DNA of 19,983 nucleotides, taken from Nitrolancea sp040255925 (GTDB lineage: Bacteria; Chloroflexota; Chloroflexia; Thermomicrobiales; Thermomicrobiaceae). The stretch covers positions 1 through 19,983 of the forward strand of contig JBDZVX010000041.1 in the NCBI GenBank assembly GCA_040255925.1. Reading direction: 5' to 3'. Below the pieces are notes generated by a model. The model was not told the DNA's origin. It ran no database searches and saw nothing but the letters and a program-made list of their open reading frames with translations. Positions 13,275 through 19,983 of the stretch are shown piece after piece (within the stretch, counting starts at the first letter, position 1; each line of letters opens with the position of its first letter). The translations under genes and the position numbers were made by a program.

Positions 13275-15003
13275 CGTCATCCGGAACCGCGCTGGCCGAG
13301 GGCTGGGGCGAACTGGACGCGGATGGCGCCGGGCTTGATCCGGAGACATCACCTGACGGTGGTGACGATTCCGAGGCTGGATCCGGCGTCAGGCTCGTCG
13401 ACGGTCCGGTAGCTGGAGCCGGTGACGGATCGGGCTCGGGCGTAGGCGTGATCAGGTCGCCGTGACCGGAGGTATCAGGATACAGTTCCCAATGCCCGTC
13501 GTAGAAGATTACGTAGACGAAGCCCCGATCGCTGTAAAGCATGGTGCCGTTCGCGAAGGGTTGCATTCGCCCTTCCATGGTCCGCGCTTGGGCGCTGACC
13601 GCGTAGCCGATGTCGGTTTGGATCGATGGGGTTGCGTTCCAAGCCTCATTGAACCCCGCCGGGGGAATCCAGAGGTTGGCTGAGTCTTGCACCGGCTGGC
13701 CGGTACCGCTGGCGCCGGGCGTGGTTACTTGGACCCGCATCCAGATCCCGTTACTGTAGAAAACATAAACCGTCTTATTACTGAGCCATTCGTACATCGA
13801 GCCCCGCTGAAAGCTCAACTCCGCCGCGTCGATCGCCGACTCGACCGTCCGCGGAGGCCCAAGCCGGTCCTGGACGCTTTGATTTCCCCAGTAGACGCTG
13901 CCGAAGGCCCCAGTCACGGGGATTGTCTGCGGGGACCCGAGCGGAATCGGCGTCGGCGATGCCGAGTCGGCAGGCGCTGCGAGCGAGGCCGTGGACGGAG
14001 CAGCCGGTGACGCCGTGGGAGATGGAGACTCCGACGGCGGTGGGGTCGAGATTGGCGAAGGCGACGCAGTGCTTCCCGAGGCATCCGAACTCCCTGACGG
14101 CGTCGGTGACACCGTGGCTTGTTTGTCCGTGGGATTCTGCCCGGCAAGCGCCAACGCGGACGGGGATGGGGACGGCGATGCCGACGATGAAGGGCCCGGG
14201 CTCCCGGCAGTACCCTTAGCCGTTTTCTTCTCCCTGGACGGACTACTCGATTGTGCCGGCGCAGGTGCTGGGGACGTGTTCGGCGAGGATGATTCGGCCT
14301 CGGCCAGAACCGGTCCATTGGCATGCGTCATCTCGAAGGAGAGCTGCCAGGCACGGCCAAGCCGGTTCCCCCAGGTGTCAGTTGCCCCGGGCAGGACCAT
14401 GATCGTATAGCGGGTGTCCGCAACGAGCGGGGCGCCACGACTCGGGTCGGTCTGAATCACCAGCGTTTCACCGTGCCAGTCCATCGGGAGCCGCTGTTTT
14501 TCTTCCGGCGCCGGCCAGATCTGAATGTTCTCGACCACGGAATCATGATTCATCGGCTTGTTGAACGTGATCCTGATCGGGTGCCCGACTGGCCACTGTT
14601 GTTGATAGCCATCGGGAAATGAGGCGGCGATGGCTGGGTTGACGCTCCGCTGGTAACCCTGGAACAGCGCGAAGCCACTGATGAGGACGAGTAACACCAT
14701 CACCGCAGCGGACGACATAGTGAACTGAGCAGCGGAAACGCGAATCCACCGGGAAAACCAGGAACGCTGCGCGTCCTTCCGCGCTTCCGCTTGAACCGCT
14801 TGCCAAATATCAGGGGGTGGAGGTGGGACTGGGGCGAGGTATCGGACCCGGTCCTTCAGAGCGGTGTACTCTGAAAGAAGTTGCTGACATGCAACACAAG
14901 AGGCGAGGTGACCTTCGAGCCTGACGCGCTCAACGTCGTCAAGCTCTTCGTCCAGAAGAGCCGACACCTGTGGCCTTAAGGACTCACACTCCCGCCGGGA
15001 CAT
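13255..15003 (-). CDS. Membrane anti-sigma factor with large extracellular sensor-like region
   Basis: A 582-residue protein that should hold the adjacent ECF sigma factor at the membrane. Residues 1-45 form a zinc-finger (HC2/ZAS) domain: Cys6, and His32-x3-Cys36-x2-Cys39 in GHLASCVACQ. One transmembrane helix follows at about 94-116. Outside the membrane there is an Ig-like SbsA/Big_5-type domain at about 127-226 (VGHPIRITFNKPMNHDSV, ADTRYTIMVLPGATDTWGN), then a Ser/Pro/Ala/Thr linker to about 365. A C-terminal region at about 366-510 has two similar units ending VYVFYSNGIW and VYVIFYDGHW, with LGFP-like traits (VQDRLGPP). A second Pro/Ser tail ends it. Its start overlaps the sigma gene by 28 bp, implying coupled translation. 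Confidence 0.88.
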   Translation of the reverse strand: MSRRECESLRPQVSALLDEELDDVERVRLEGHLASCVACQQLLSEYTALKDRVRYLAPVPPPPPDIWQAVQAEARKDAQRSWFSRWIRVSAAQFTMSSAAVMVLLVLISGFALFQGYQRSVNPAIAASFPDGYQQQWPVGHPIRITFNKPMNHDSVVENIQIWPAPEEKQRLPMDWHGETLVIQTDPSRGAPLVADTRYTIMVLPGATDTWGNRLGRAWQLSFEMTHANGPVLAEAESSSPNTSPAPAPAQSSSPSREKKTAKGTAGSPGPSSSASPSPSPSALALAGQNPTDKQATVSPTPSGSSDASGSTASPSPISTPPPSESPSPTASPAAPSTASLAAPADSASPTPIPLGSPQTIPVTGAFGSVYWGNQSVQDRLGPPRTVESAIDAAELSFQRGSMYEWLSNKTVYVFYSNGIWMRVQVTTPGASGTGQPVQDSANLWIPPAGFNEAWNATPSIQTDIGYAVSAQARTMEGRMQPFANGTMLYSDRGFVYVIFYDGHWELYPDTSGHGDLITPTPEPDPSPAPATGPSTSLTPDPASESSPPSGDVSGSSPAPSASSSPQPSASAVPDDVILQGT

Positions 15004-15587
15004 GTCTGCGCGTCTTCCTCCATGACTCGGTAGATCTTGCGGAACTCCTCGCGTCCCCGAAACAGTACGGACTTCACCGCGGAACGGGAGAGACCCATGA
15101 TCCGACCGATATCCTCACAGGACATCCCCTCATACTCACGTAGGATGAGGGCCATTCGGTTTCGCGGGCTCATCTGGTTCAGTACGCGCTGAACTGATGC
15201 CTGAGTCTCATTGCTGATCGCGCGTCGCTCAGGATCGTCGATCGGTTTGCCATGGAGCAATTGCTCATGCTTGTGCGACTCCCACGGCAACCAGCGAATC
15301 CGTTGACGACGGCGGAGGACATCCAAGCAGGCATTCGACGCGATCCGATGTAGCCATGCCGAAACGTTCAAATCGTCCGAAGTCTGCGCCAACGCCTTGT
15401 ATGCGCGGATGAAGCACTCCTGAGTCAAATCGTTCGCGTCCTCAGGGTTCCCCATCATCCGGTAAATGAACCCATAGATCTGTCGCTCGTACTGCTGGAA
15501 GATCACCTCGAAGGCTGTTTGATCTCCGTCCTTTGCCCGACTGACCCACGTGGCTTCACTAACCGGCGCAACGGCGTAGCCCTCCAT
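14976..15587 (-). CDS. ECF-type RNA polymerase sigma factor
   Basis: A 203-residue group 4 (ECF) sigma factor, with region 2 and region 4 and no region 1 or 3. Region 2 includes YERQIYGFIYRMMGNPEDANDLTQECFIRAYKAL, with the DLTQECFIRAY core-binding signature, and WLHRIASNACLDVLRRR. Region 4 includes LNQMSPRNRMALILREYEGM and the helix-turn-helix CEDIGRIMGLSRSAVKSVL. GGAGG lies 7 bases before ATG 15587. The overlapping downstream gene encodes its probable zinc-finger anti-sigma factor. The pair likely responds to an envelope or extracellular signal. Target genes cannot be read from this window. Confidence 0.94.
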   Translation of the reverse strand: MEGYAVAPVSEATWVSRAKDGDQTAFEVIFQQYERQIYGFIYRMMGNPEDANDLTQECFIRAYKALAQTSDDLNVSAWLHRIASNACLDVLRRRQRIRWLPWESHKHEQLLHGKPIDDPERRAISNETQASVQRVLNQMSPRNRMALILREYEGMSCEDIGRIMGLSRSAVKSVLFRGREEFRKIYRVMEEDAQTCPGGSVSP

Positions 15588-15609
15588 ACGAGGTCCTCCG
15601 TGATCTCTA

Positions 15610-15634
15610 TAACGTTCGCATCGCCACTCGGTTG
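15610..15634 (-). promoter_or_regulatory. Candidate ECF-type autoregulatory promoter
   Basis: On the minus strand, CAACC (15634-15630) and CGTTA (15614-15610) are 15 bp apart, about 25 bp before the sigma ATG. This resembles the AAC/CGT pattern of many ECF promoters, with slightly short spacing. A plain TATAGA -10 overlaps it, so the assignment is weak. Confidence 0.25.
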
Positions 15635-15800
15635 TGTAGCCTGGTCCCCCATAGCCCCTTCCCCGCTGGCGATCTCTCCTCAGTAAACGATGCGCTGCCT
15701 ACAATACCGGATTACGCGATGCAATGCAACGCCCTGCATGAGGCATATATTTCATGTCACGCTTGTTATTTTCGCAGCCCGCCACTGTCATCTACGGCGA

Positions 15801-15809
15801 TGCTACAAT
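15801..15809 (+). promoter_or_regulatory. Candidate promoter of the methionine/folate gene (extended -10)
   Basis: TG-C-TACAAT is a near-perfect extended -10 element, about 80 bp before the ATG. The -35 position is poor. A TATAAA at 15851-15856 is a second, weaker option. The 7-bp palindrome at 15827-15843 would lie just after the start site and could be an operator or a leader hairpin. Confidence 0.45.
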
Positions 15810-15826
15810 TCTCGGTCAGACGTGGG

Positions 15827-15843
15827 CGTGCCGAATCGGCACG
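15827..15843. repeat. Perfect palindrome in the leader of the methionine/folate gene
   Basis: CGTGCCG (15827-15833) and CGGCACG (15837-15843) flank AAT. With the promoter at 15801 it would form the first hairpin of the transcript or an operator just after the start site. Confidence 0.5.
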
Positions 15844-15889
15844 TTGGTCCTATAAAGGTCGTACTTTCGGGCTATAAGGGGGAAACATT

Positions 15890-17755
15890 ATGTCGCATCC
15901 GTTCCTCGATCGACTTCAACAAGGTCCGATCCTCTGTGACGGAGCGATGGGCACCCTCCTTTACGAACGTGGCATTTCACTCGATCATTGCTTCGATGAG
16001 TTGAACCTCTCTCAACCGGATCTCGTGGTTGAAATCCACCGTGAGTACATCGCGGCAGGCGCCGAGATCATCGAAACCAACTCATTCGGCGCGAATCGCT
16101 TCAAGCTCGATCAGTACGGGCTCGCCGACAAATGCCGCCAGATCAACCGCAGAGCCGCCAAGAACGCCCGTGAAGCCCGTGAAATCTCCGGTCAACCCGT
16201 CCTGATCGCCGGTTCCATTGGCCCCACCGGCCGGACCCTGGCACCGATCGGCACCACCCCAGCGCAACTCGTCCGCGAAGCCTACCAGGAGCAAGCAAGC
16301 GCGCTTCTGGAAGGCGGCGTCGATCTGCTCATCATTGAAACGATCTCATCCCTCGATGAGATGCGCGAAGCCGTGCTTGCCGCGCGGGAAGTCTCCGATC
16401 TCCCGATCATCGCGCAGATGACCTTCGCCGAAGATGGGCGGACCATTGCCGGGAACAGTCCGTCGGAGGTTGTCGAAGCCTTGTCAGCGCTCGGGGTGAC
16501 CGTGATCGGCGCGAATTGCAGCGTCGGGCCACGACGCACGCTCGATGTGCTCCGGGAGATGGCTGGTGAGTCGGTGACCGGCACCCGTTTTTCCGCCCAG
16601 CCGAATGCCGGCTGGCCGATGCAGGTGGGTGGTCGTGTCATCTACCCGTCATCTCCTGAATACTTCGCGAACTTCGCGCGGGAGGCGCTCACCGGCGGCG
16701 TTTCGATCATCGGCGGCTGCTGCGGGACCACTCCCGCCCACGTCGCGGCCATGCGGCAGGCCATCGATCAGCGCGATCAGGCGAACGGGCATCGGGATCG
16801 CGCGACGTTTGAGGTCCGGCGGCCGCGCGTCAAAGAACTCCTCGCCGCCGAGGGACCGACCCGTTTCGCGGAGAAGCTCGGCAAGGAGTTTGTCATCAGT
16901 GTCGAAGTGGACCCGCCGAAAGGACTCAACGCCCGGAAGACACTGGCCGGCGCGCAACTGCTCCACGATGCCGGCGTCGAGTTCATCAACGTCGCCGACA
17001 GTCCAATGGCCCGCGTGCGCATGAGCGCGCTGACCTTGTGCTACCTGATCCAGCATCAGGTCGGCGTCGAGACGATCCTCCATTTCACCACTCGCGACCG
17101 GAACCTGATGGGCCTGCAATCCGACCTGATCGGCGCCCATGCCATGGGCATCCGGAACATCATCGCATTGACCGGTGATCCGCCGAGCCTCGGCGACTAC
17201 CCTGACGCGACGCCGGTCTACGACGTCGATTCCGTCGGACTGGTCAACGTGCTCCGGGCGTTCAACCAGGGGACCGACGCGGCGGGCTCATCAATCGGAA
17301 AAGTCGCCAGCTTCACCGTCGCCGTCGCGGCGGACCCGACCCGACCGGACCTCGATGAAGAGGTGCAGCGGCTTCACCGGAAGATCAGCGCCGGTGCCCA
17401 TCTCGTCATGACCCAGCCGGTCTTCGCGCTGGAGACCTGGACAAGCTTCGTCAAGCGCTATGAGAACGTCTTCGGGCCGATACCGGTGCCAGTTCTGTTG
17501 GGCGTGCTGCCGCTCCAAAGTCACCGCCATGCCGAATTCCTCCACAACGAGGTACCGGGCATCCGGCTGACCGACGATGCGCGTGAGCGGATGCGCCTGG
17601 CCGGGAACGACGGACGGAAGGAGGGGGTAAAGCTGGCGCGGGAACTGGTCTTAGAGGCGCGGGATGTCGTCCAGGGCATTTACATCATGCCGTCGTTCGG
17701 CCGGTACGAGGTCGCGGTCGAGGTGCTGGAGGTCGTCAAGGACCGGACGCTTTAG
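15890..17755 (+). CDS. Bifunctional homocysteine S-methyltransferase / methylenetetrahydrofolate reductase
   Basis: A 621-residue fusion like Bacillus YitJ. Residues 1 to about 295 form the zinc-dependent homocysteine methyltransferase barrel: CDGAMGTLLYERG near the start, the zinc ligand Cys210 in GANCSVGP, and Cys277-Cys278 in IIGGCCGTTPAH. Residues from about 325 form the methylenetetrahydrofolate reductase barrel: FVISVEVDPPKG, VEFINVADSP, LHFTTRDRNLMGLQSDL and NIIALTGDPPSLGDYP. Together they could make methyltetrahydrofolate and methylate homocysteine, though the cobalamin-binding domain of MetH is absent and the methyl donor is uncertain. AAGGGGG lies 7 bases before ATG 15890. Confidence 0.94.
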   Translation: MSHPFLDRLQQGPILCDGAMGTLLYERGISLDHCFDELNLSQPDLVVEIHREYIAAGAEIIETNSFGANRFKLDQYGLADKCRQINRRAAKNAREAREISGQPVLIAGSIGPTGRTLAPIGTTPAQLVREAYQEQASALLEGGVDLLIIETISSLDEMREAVLAAREVSDLPIIAQMTFAEDGRTIAGNSPSEVVEALSALGVTVIGANCSVGPRRTLDVLREMAGESVTGTRFSAQPNAGWPMQVGGRVIYPSSPEYFANFAREALTGGVSIIGGCCGTTPAHVAAMRQAIDQRDQANGHRDRATFEVRRPRVKELLAAEGPTRFAEKLGKEFVISVEVDPPKGLNARKTLAGAQLLHDAGVEFINVADSPMARVRMSALTLCYLIQHQVGVETILHFTTRDRNLMGLQSDLIGAHAMGIRNIIALTGDPPSLGDYPDATPVYDVDSVGLVNVLRAFNQGTDAAGSSIGKVASFTVAVAADPTRPDLDEEVQRLHRKISAGAHLVMTQPVFALETWTSFVKRYENVFGPIPVPVLLGVLPLQSHRHAEFLHNEVPGIRLTDDARERMRLAGNDGRKEGVKLARELVLEARDVVQGIYIMPSFGRYEVAVEVLEVVKDRTL

Positions 17756-17786
17756 CACGCGTTTGCCGCGTTATTGCCGGCGTGCT
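17754..17786. repeat. Inverted repeat overlapping the rplS promoter
   Basis: AGCACGC (17754-17760) and GCGTGCT (17780-17786) are perfect 7-bp inverted arms around 19 bp. The arms bracket the -35 box and touch the -10 box of the rplS promoter, and the left arm begins 1 base before the upstream gene's stop codon ends. It could be an operator, or part of a weak terminator for the upstream gene. Confidence 0.5.
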
Positions 17787-17791
17787 ATACT
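17763..17791 (+). promoter_or_regulatory. Strong candidate rplS promoter
   Basis: TTGCCG (17763-17768), a 17-bp spacer and TATACT (17786-17791), with TG-C just before the -10 as an extended element. This is the best promoter match in the window and suits a ribosomal protein gene. Transcription would start near 17798, giving a leader of about 60 bases. Confidence 0.65.
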
Positions 17792-17857
17792 GTCCGAGCC
17801 CTGGCAGCCGCGGGGCCACATGATAAGCAGCAGACAGGTTGTCGGGGAGATGGATCG

Positions 17858-18229
17858 ATGGTAGACGTCATCAGGAGTCTCGAAGCAGAGTACCTCAAGG
17901 AGAATGTCCCAGCCTTCGGACCGGGCGATACCGTGCGCGTGCATGTCAAGGTCGTTGAAGGAGAGCGCGAGCGGATCCAGCCCTTTGAAGGGGTCGTTAT
18001 CCGCCGCCGAAGTGGCGGCATCAATGAGAACTTCACGGTTCGCCGGATTGCTTCGCACGGCATAGGCGTGGAGCGGACGTTCCCAATCCACAGCCCTCGG
18101 ATCGACAAGATCGATGTCCTGCGCCACGGAAAGGTACGGCGTGCCAAGCTTTATTACCTGCGTGGGTTAACCGGCAAAGCGGCCCGTATCAAGGAACGCC
18201 GGCGTCCAGCAGGAAGCACGCTACGCTAA
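17858..18229 (+). CDS. rplS: Ribosomal protein L19 (bL19)
   Basis: A 50S subunit protein at the interface with the small subunit. The 123 residues match the family throughout: VIRSLEAEYLKENVPAFGPGDTVRVHVKVVEGERERIQPFEGVVI, with the SH3-like barrel core, then FTVRRIASHGIGVERTFPIHSPRIDKIDVLRHGKVRRAKLYYLRG. ATG 17858 has GGGGAG 8 bases upstream. An ATG at 17850 is in another frame and stops after four codons. The usual partners rpsP, rimM and trmD are not beside it. A terminator follows at 18259, so rplS is probably transcribed alone, with some readthrough into rnhB. Confidence 0.97.
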   Translation: MVDVIRSLEAEYLKENVPAFGPGDTVRVHVKVVEGERERIQPFEGVVIRRRSGGINENFTVRRIASHGIGVERTFPIHSPRIDKIDVLRHGKVRRAKLYYLRGLTGKAARIKERRRPAGSTLR

Positions 18230-18258
18230 GCGTACGCTCAACCTGTGATGAATCGGTC

Positions 18259-18286
18259 AACGCGGTGCCTCCGGCGCCGCGTTTTT
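18259..18286 (+). terminator. Intrinsic terminator after rplS
   Basis: AACGCGGTGC (18259-18268) pairs with GCGCCGCGTT (18274-18283) over 10 bp with one G-T wobble and a 5-base loop, and leads into TTTTT. It lies 30 bp after the rplS stop and 15 bp before the rnhB start. This is the clearest Rho-independent terminator in the window. Confidence 0.85.
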
Positions 18287-18300
18287 GCTAAGGAAGCCTG

Positions 18301-18954
18301 GTGAGACGATCGCAGGCACCGAACCCGTCACCGGCGATCGAACAGCAGCTCTGGGAACGCGGCGTCCGGTTAGTGGCCGGGGTTGATGAAGCCGGGCGGG
18401 GCTGCCTCGCCGGCCCGGTCGTCGCGGCCGCCTGCGTCCTCCCGGCTGGTCTGACCGAGATCCCCGGAGTCCGCGATTCCAAGCTTCTCTCCCCAGCACA
18501 GCGGCGCGCACTCTATCTCACGATTCATGACACGGCGGTCGCGATCGGTGTCGGTGCCGCATCGCGCCGCGAGATCGATCGATACAATATCCGGGTTGCC
18601 AGTGTGCTCGCAATGCAACGTGCGCTGGCCCGCGTCGGGATCTGGGATCACGCGCTCTGCGACGGTCCGATGCCGCCGGAACTCGATCCAAGACGGCACA
18701 GCGGCATCATTGATGGTGATGCTACGTGCCTCTCGATAGCCGCCGCGTCAATCATCGCCAAGGTCACCAGAGACGCATTGATGGCCCGCCTGGCCACCCA
18801 GCACCCGGAATTCGGTTGGGAACGCAACGCCGGTTACGGCACGGCGGCCCACTTGGACGCACTCCAGCGATTTGGACCGACGCCGCATCACCGCCGGACG
18901 TTCGCCCCTGTCCGTGCTGTCCTCCATCGCATCTCAAGTACGGGCAATCCATGA
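18301..18954 (+). CDS. rnhB: Ribonuclease HII
   Basis: Removes RNA from RNA/DNA hybrids and nicks at single ribonucleotides in DNA. The 217 residues contain the type 2 RNase H active site: AGVDEAGRGCLAGPVV with the Asp-Glu pair, VRDSKLLSPAQRR, LCDGPMP, and GDATCLSIAAASIIAKVTRD. The C-terminal ERNAGYGTAAHLDALQRFGPTPHHRRTFAPV is also typical. I use GTG 18301, with TAAGGA about 5 bases upstream. The stop overlaps the yraN start in an ATGA, so the two are translationally coupled. The terminator directly upstream implies that rnhB relies on readthrough or a promoter inside rplS. Confidence 0.96.
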   Translation: MRRSQAPNPSPAIEQQLWERGVRLVAGVDEAGRGCLAGPVVAAACVLPAGLTEIPGVRDSKLLSPAQRRALYLTIHDTAVAIGVGAASRREIDRYNIRVASVLAMQRALARVGIWDHALCDGPMPPELDPRRHSGIIDGDATCLSIAAASIIAKVTRDALMARLATQHPEFGWERNAGYGTAAHLDALQRFGPTPHHRRTFAPVRAVLHRISSTGNP

Positions 18955-19322
18955 CCAACCGGCGAAAACTCGGCAACGCCGGGGAGCGTTATGCCGAGCG
19001 GCTGCTGACCCGTGACGGCTGGCGAATTCTCGACCGGCAGTGGCGAGGATCGAAAGGCGAAATCGACCTCGTGGGACTCGACGGCGAAGTCCTGGTCATT
19101 GTCGAGGTCAAAACGCGACGCGGCGCACGCATGGGTACCGCCGAGGATGCGGTATCGCCGGCCAAGGAGGCTCGTCTGATCGCGCTCGGCGCGGAGTACG
19201 TAGCGACGCATCCCATCTACGCGGACCTCTACTGGCGGATCGACCTCGTCGCGATCACGCTGGATTCCAAAGGAGCGGTCGAACGAGTAACCCACATCCA
19301 AAACGCCTTCACAACGGGCTAA
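18951..19322 (+). CDS. YraN-like endonuclease-fold protein (UPF0102)
   Basis: A 123-residue member of the UPF0102/YraN family, which has a restriction-endonuclease-like fold and no settled function. Family motifs are GNAGERYAERLLTRDGWRILDRQWR, then the putative active-site residues in KGEIDLVGLDGEVLVIVEVKTR (Glu, Asp, and E-x-K). ATG 18951 overlaps the rnhB stop by 4 bp (ATGA); a longer open frame from 18726 lies wholly inside rnhB and is not needed. The rnhB-yraN pairing is common in bacteria and suggests a role in nucleic acid maintenance, but this is association only. Confidence 0.92.
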   Translation: MTNRRKLGNAGERYAERLLTRDGWRILDRQWRGSKGEIDLVGLDGEVLVIVEVKTRRGARMGTAEDAVSPAKEARLIALGAEYVATHPIYADLYWRIDLVAITLDSKGAVERVTHIQNAFTTG

Positions 19323-19391
19323 CGTGAAACCCTGACTACTGGAATGACCACCAACCTTTAGGTGTACCCCGCAACGCTGAACACCTTCACC

Positions 19392-19454
19392 GTCATCCTG
19401 ATCAACGTGAAGGATCTTTTGTTCCGGAGATTCTTCGCTTCACTGGTACTCAGA
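19392..19454. repeat. Dispersed intergenic hairpin repeat, copy 2
   Basis: GTCATCCTGATCAACG leads to GTGAAGGATCT (19392-19417), with the return arm AGATTCTTCGCTTCAC to about 19454. The left arm agrees with the copy at 5189 at about 22 of 26 positions. The right arm is more decayed than in copy 1 and lacks the closing ATGAC. Confidence 0.65.
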
Positions 19455-19607
19455 GGCGGAACGGCGGTGCGCGCCGCATCGCGGAATGCCACCCCTCGAT
19501 CCTCATTCAGCCGGCCTCGTCCGGCTACGTCTGGTGAGCGCAGTGTCCTGAACGCTGCGTAAAGGCGATCACAAAACCGTGTGGGATACTCTGGATACCT
19601 CGTGAGC

Positions 19608-19636
19608 TTGAGTTGCACCCTGGCGCTTGCTACCAT
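19608..19636 (+). promoter_or_regulatory. Candidate promoter of the moaB-like gene
   Basis: TTGAGT (19608-19613), a 17-bp spacer and TACCAT (19631-19636), preceded by TG-C as an extended -10. It predicts a leader of about 35 bases. Confidence 0.45.
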
Positions 19637-19676
19637 CACCCTGTCGAACGTGGACAGTCGTGACCGGGAGAGAACG

Positions 19677-19983
19677 ATGAGTGTGAGCGCGCAAGAGCAC
19701 AAGGACCATGCGCCGGAACAGATTCGCTGCGCCGTGGTCACGGTCAGCGACACGCGGACGCCGGCGACGGACAAGAGCGGCGCGCTGATCAGGGAACGTT
19801 TGGAATCGGCGGGCCATGTGGTCATCGATTACCGGATCGTCCACGATGAGCCTGCCGAAATCGGCCCGGCGGTCGACGAGCTAGCCGGTTCATCAGAGTG
19901 CGACGCGATCATCTTCAATGGCGGGACTGGCATCGCCCGGCGGGATACCACGTTCGACGTGATCGACGCCCGGCTCGAAAAGC
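19677..19983 (+). CDS. MoaB/Mog-like molybdenum cofactor protein, N-terminal part
   Basis: The first 102 residues of a MoaB/Mog-family protein, cut by the window end. These proteins adenylate molybdopterin before molybdenum insertion. Visible family features are AVVTVSDTRTPATDKSG with the SDT-x-x-x-x-x-x-SG signature, ESAGHVVIDYRIVHDEP, and the pterin-binding loop IIFNGGTGIARRDTT. The short N-terminal extension SVSAQEHKDHAPEQ is common in MoaB. ATG 19677 follows a GGGAGAG tract. MoaB and MogA cannot be separated on this part, so no gene symbol is given. Confidence 0.93.
   Translation, partial: MSVSAQEHKDHAPEQIRCAVVTVSDTRTPATDKSGALIRERLESAGHVVIDYRIVHDEPAEIGPAVDELAGSSECDAIIFNGGTGIARRDTTFDVIDARLEK

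Larger units (their letters stand above)
15588..15889. other. Divergent intergenic region, about 300 bp
   Basis: This space separates the sigma gene from the divergent methionine/folate gene and is richer in A and T than its surroundings around 15710-15780. It holds a candidate promoter for each direction and a CGTGCCG-AAT-CGGCACG palindrome (15827-15843). I see no convincing RNA gene or protein-coding frame. The GCCACTG at 15781 is not accompanied by other cobalamin riboswitch parts. Confidence 0.5.
19323..19676. other. Intergenic region, about 350 bp
   Basis: No convincing gene. It contains the second hairpin repeat (19392-19454), an AGCCGG-CCTCGT-CCGGCT palindrome (19510-19527) and a candidate promoter for the moaB-like gene. 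A minus-strand open frame (19825-19358) owes its 3' part to the repeat and overlaps moaB, so it is not counted. Confidence 0.5.

Noticed and set aside
13900..14410. Long plus-strand open frames opposite the anti-sigma linker
   Set aside because: They arise from the biased Ser/Pro/Ala codons of the linker on the other strand. The anti-sigma frame is backed by the zinc finger, membrane helix and domain structure.
15775..15800. GCCACTG resembling a cobalamin riboswitch box upstream of the methionine/folate gene
   Set aside because: The rest of the aptamer, including the B12-box sequence and the long paired stems, is missing. A seven-base match is expected by chance.
19358..19825. Open frame of 155 codons on the minus strand
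   Set aside because: It overlaps moaB, which is a clear gene, and its C-terminal residues are translated from the dispersed hairpin repeat. No family resemblance or ribosome binding site supports it.

Overview
The window looks like chromosomal DNA from a GC-rich bacterium, by inference a Chloroflexota member near Thermomicrobia (Sphaerobacter/Nitrolancea-like). Pointers are the fused homocysteine methyltransferase/methylenetetrahydrofolate reductase, the single-chain GlyQS-type glycyl-tRNA synthetase, the MEP-pathway gene ispG, and an anti-sigma factor with a long Ser/Pro/Ala-rich extracellular part. This placement rests on remembered family distributions, not a database search. The sequence is a scaffold: 100 Ns (11293-11392) separate two contigs.

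Layout. Positions 1-3240 hold three lipoprotein genes: the start of one running off the left edge on the minus strand, then two plus-strand paralogues (341-1633 and 1928-3235). The paralogues come from a tandem duplication whose repeat unit also carried the 3' end of the neighbouring queG gene; the leftover queG tail lies between them (about 1654-1795). Positions 3279-7911 are minus-strand: queG preceded by a cyclase-family hydrolase, then ispG preceded by rseP. The plus strand resumes with ald (alanine dehydrogenase), a XerC/D-type tyrosine recombinase, and glyS, which is cut by the gap. After the gap come parB (minus, cut), a CPBP/CAAX-type membrane protease (plus), and an ECF sigma factor with a large membrane-anchored anti-sigma factor (minus). 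The right end is plus-strand: the fused methionine/folate enzyme, rplS, rnhB-yraN (4-bp overlap) and the start of a moaB-like gene.

The genes are mostly housekeeping: translation (glyS, rplS), tRNA modification (queG), isoprenoid precursors (ispG), envelope proteolysis (rseP, CPBP protease), one-carbon/methionine metabolism, genome maintenance (xer, parB, rnhB) and molybdenum cofactor synthesis. The accessory material is the lipoprotein duplication and the extracytoplasmic sigma/anti-sigma pair. Regulatory signals include several candidate promoters with a TGn-extended -10, a terminator-like hairpin inside the glyS leader, a large hairpin between a perfect TATAAT and the CPBP protease gene, and a clear rplS terminator. 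Two dispersed hairpin repeats of one family (5189-5258, 19392-19454) and a different repeat fragment (6482-6520) occupy intergenic spaces.

I did not find a convincing new multi-gene system. The observations most worth following are the duplication with its queG scar, the much stronger conservation of the lipoproteins' promoter and signal-peptide segment than of their mature domains, the architecture of the anti-sigma factor, and the hairpin leaders before glyS and the CPBP protease gene.
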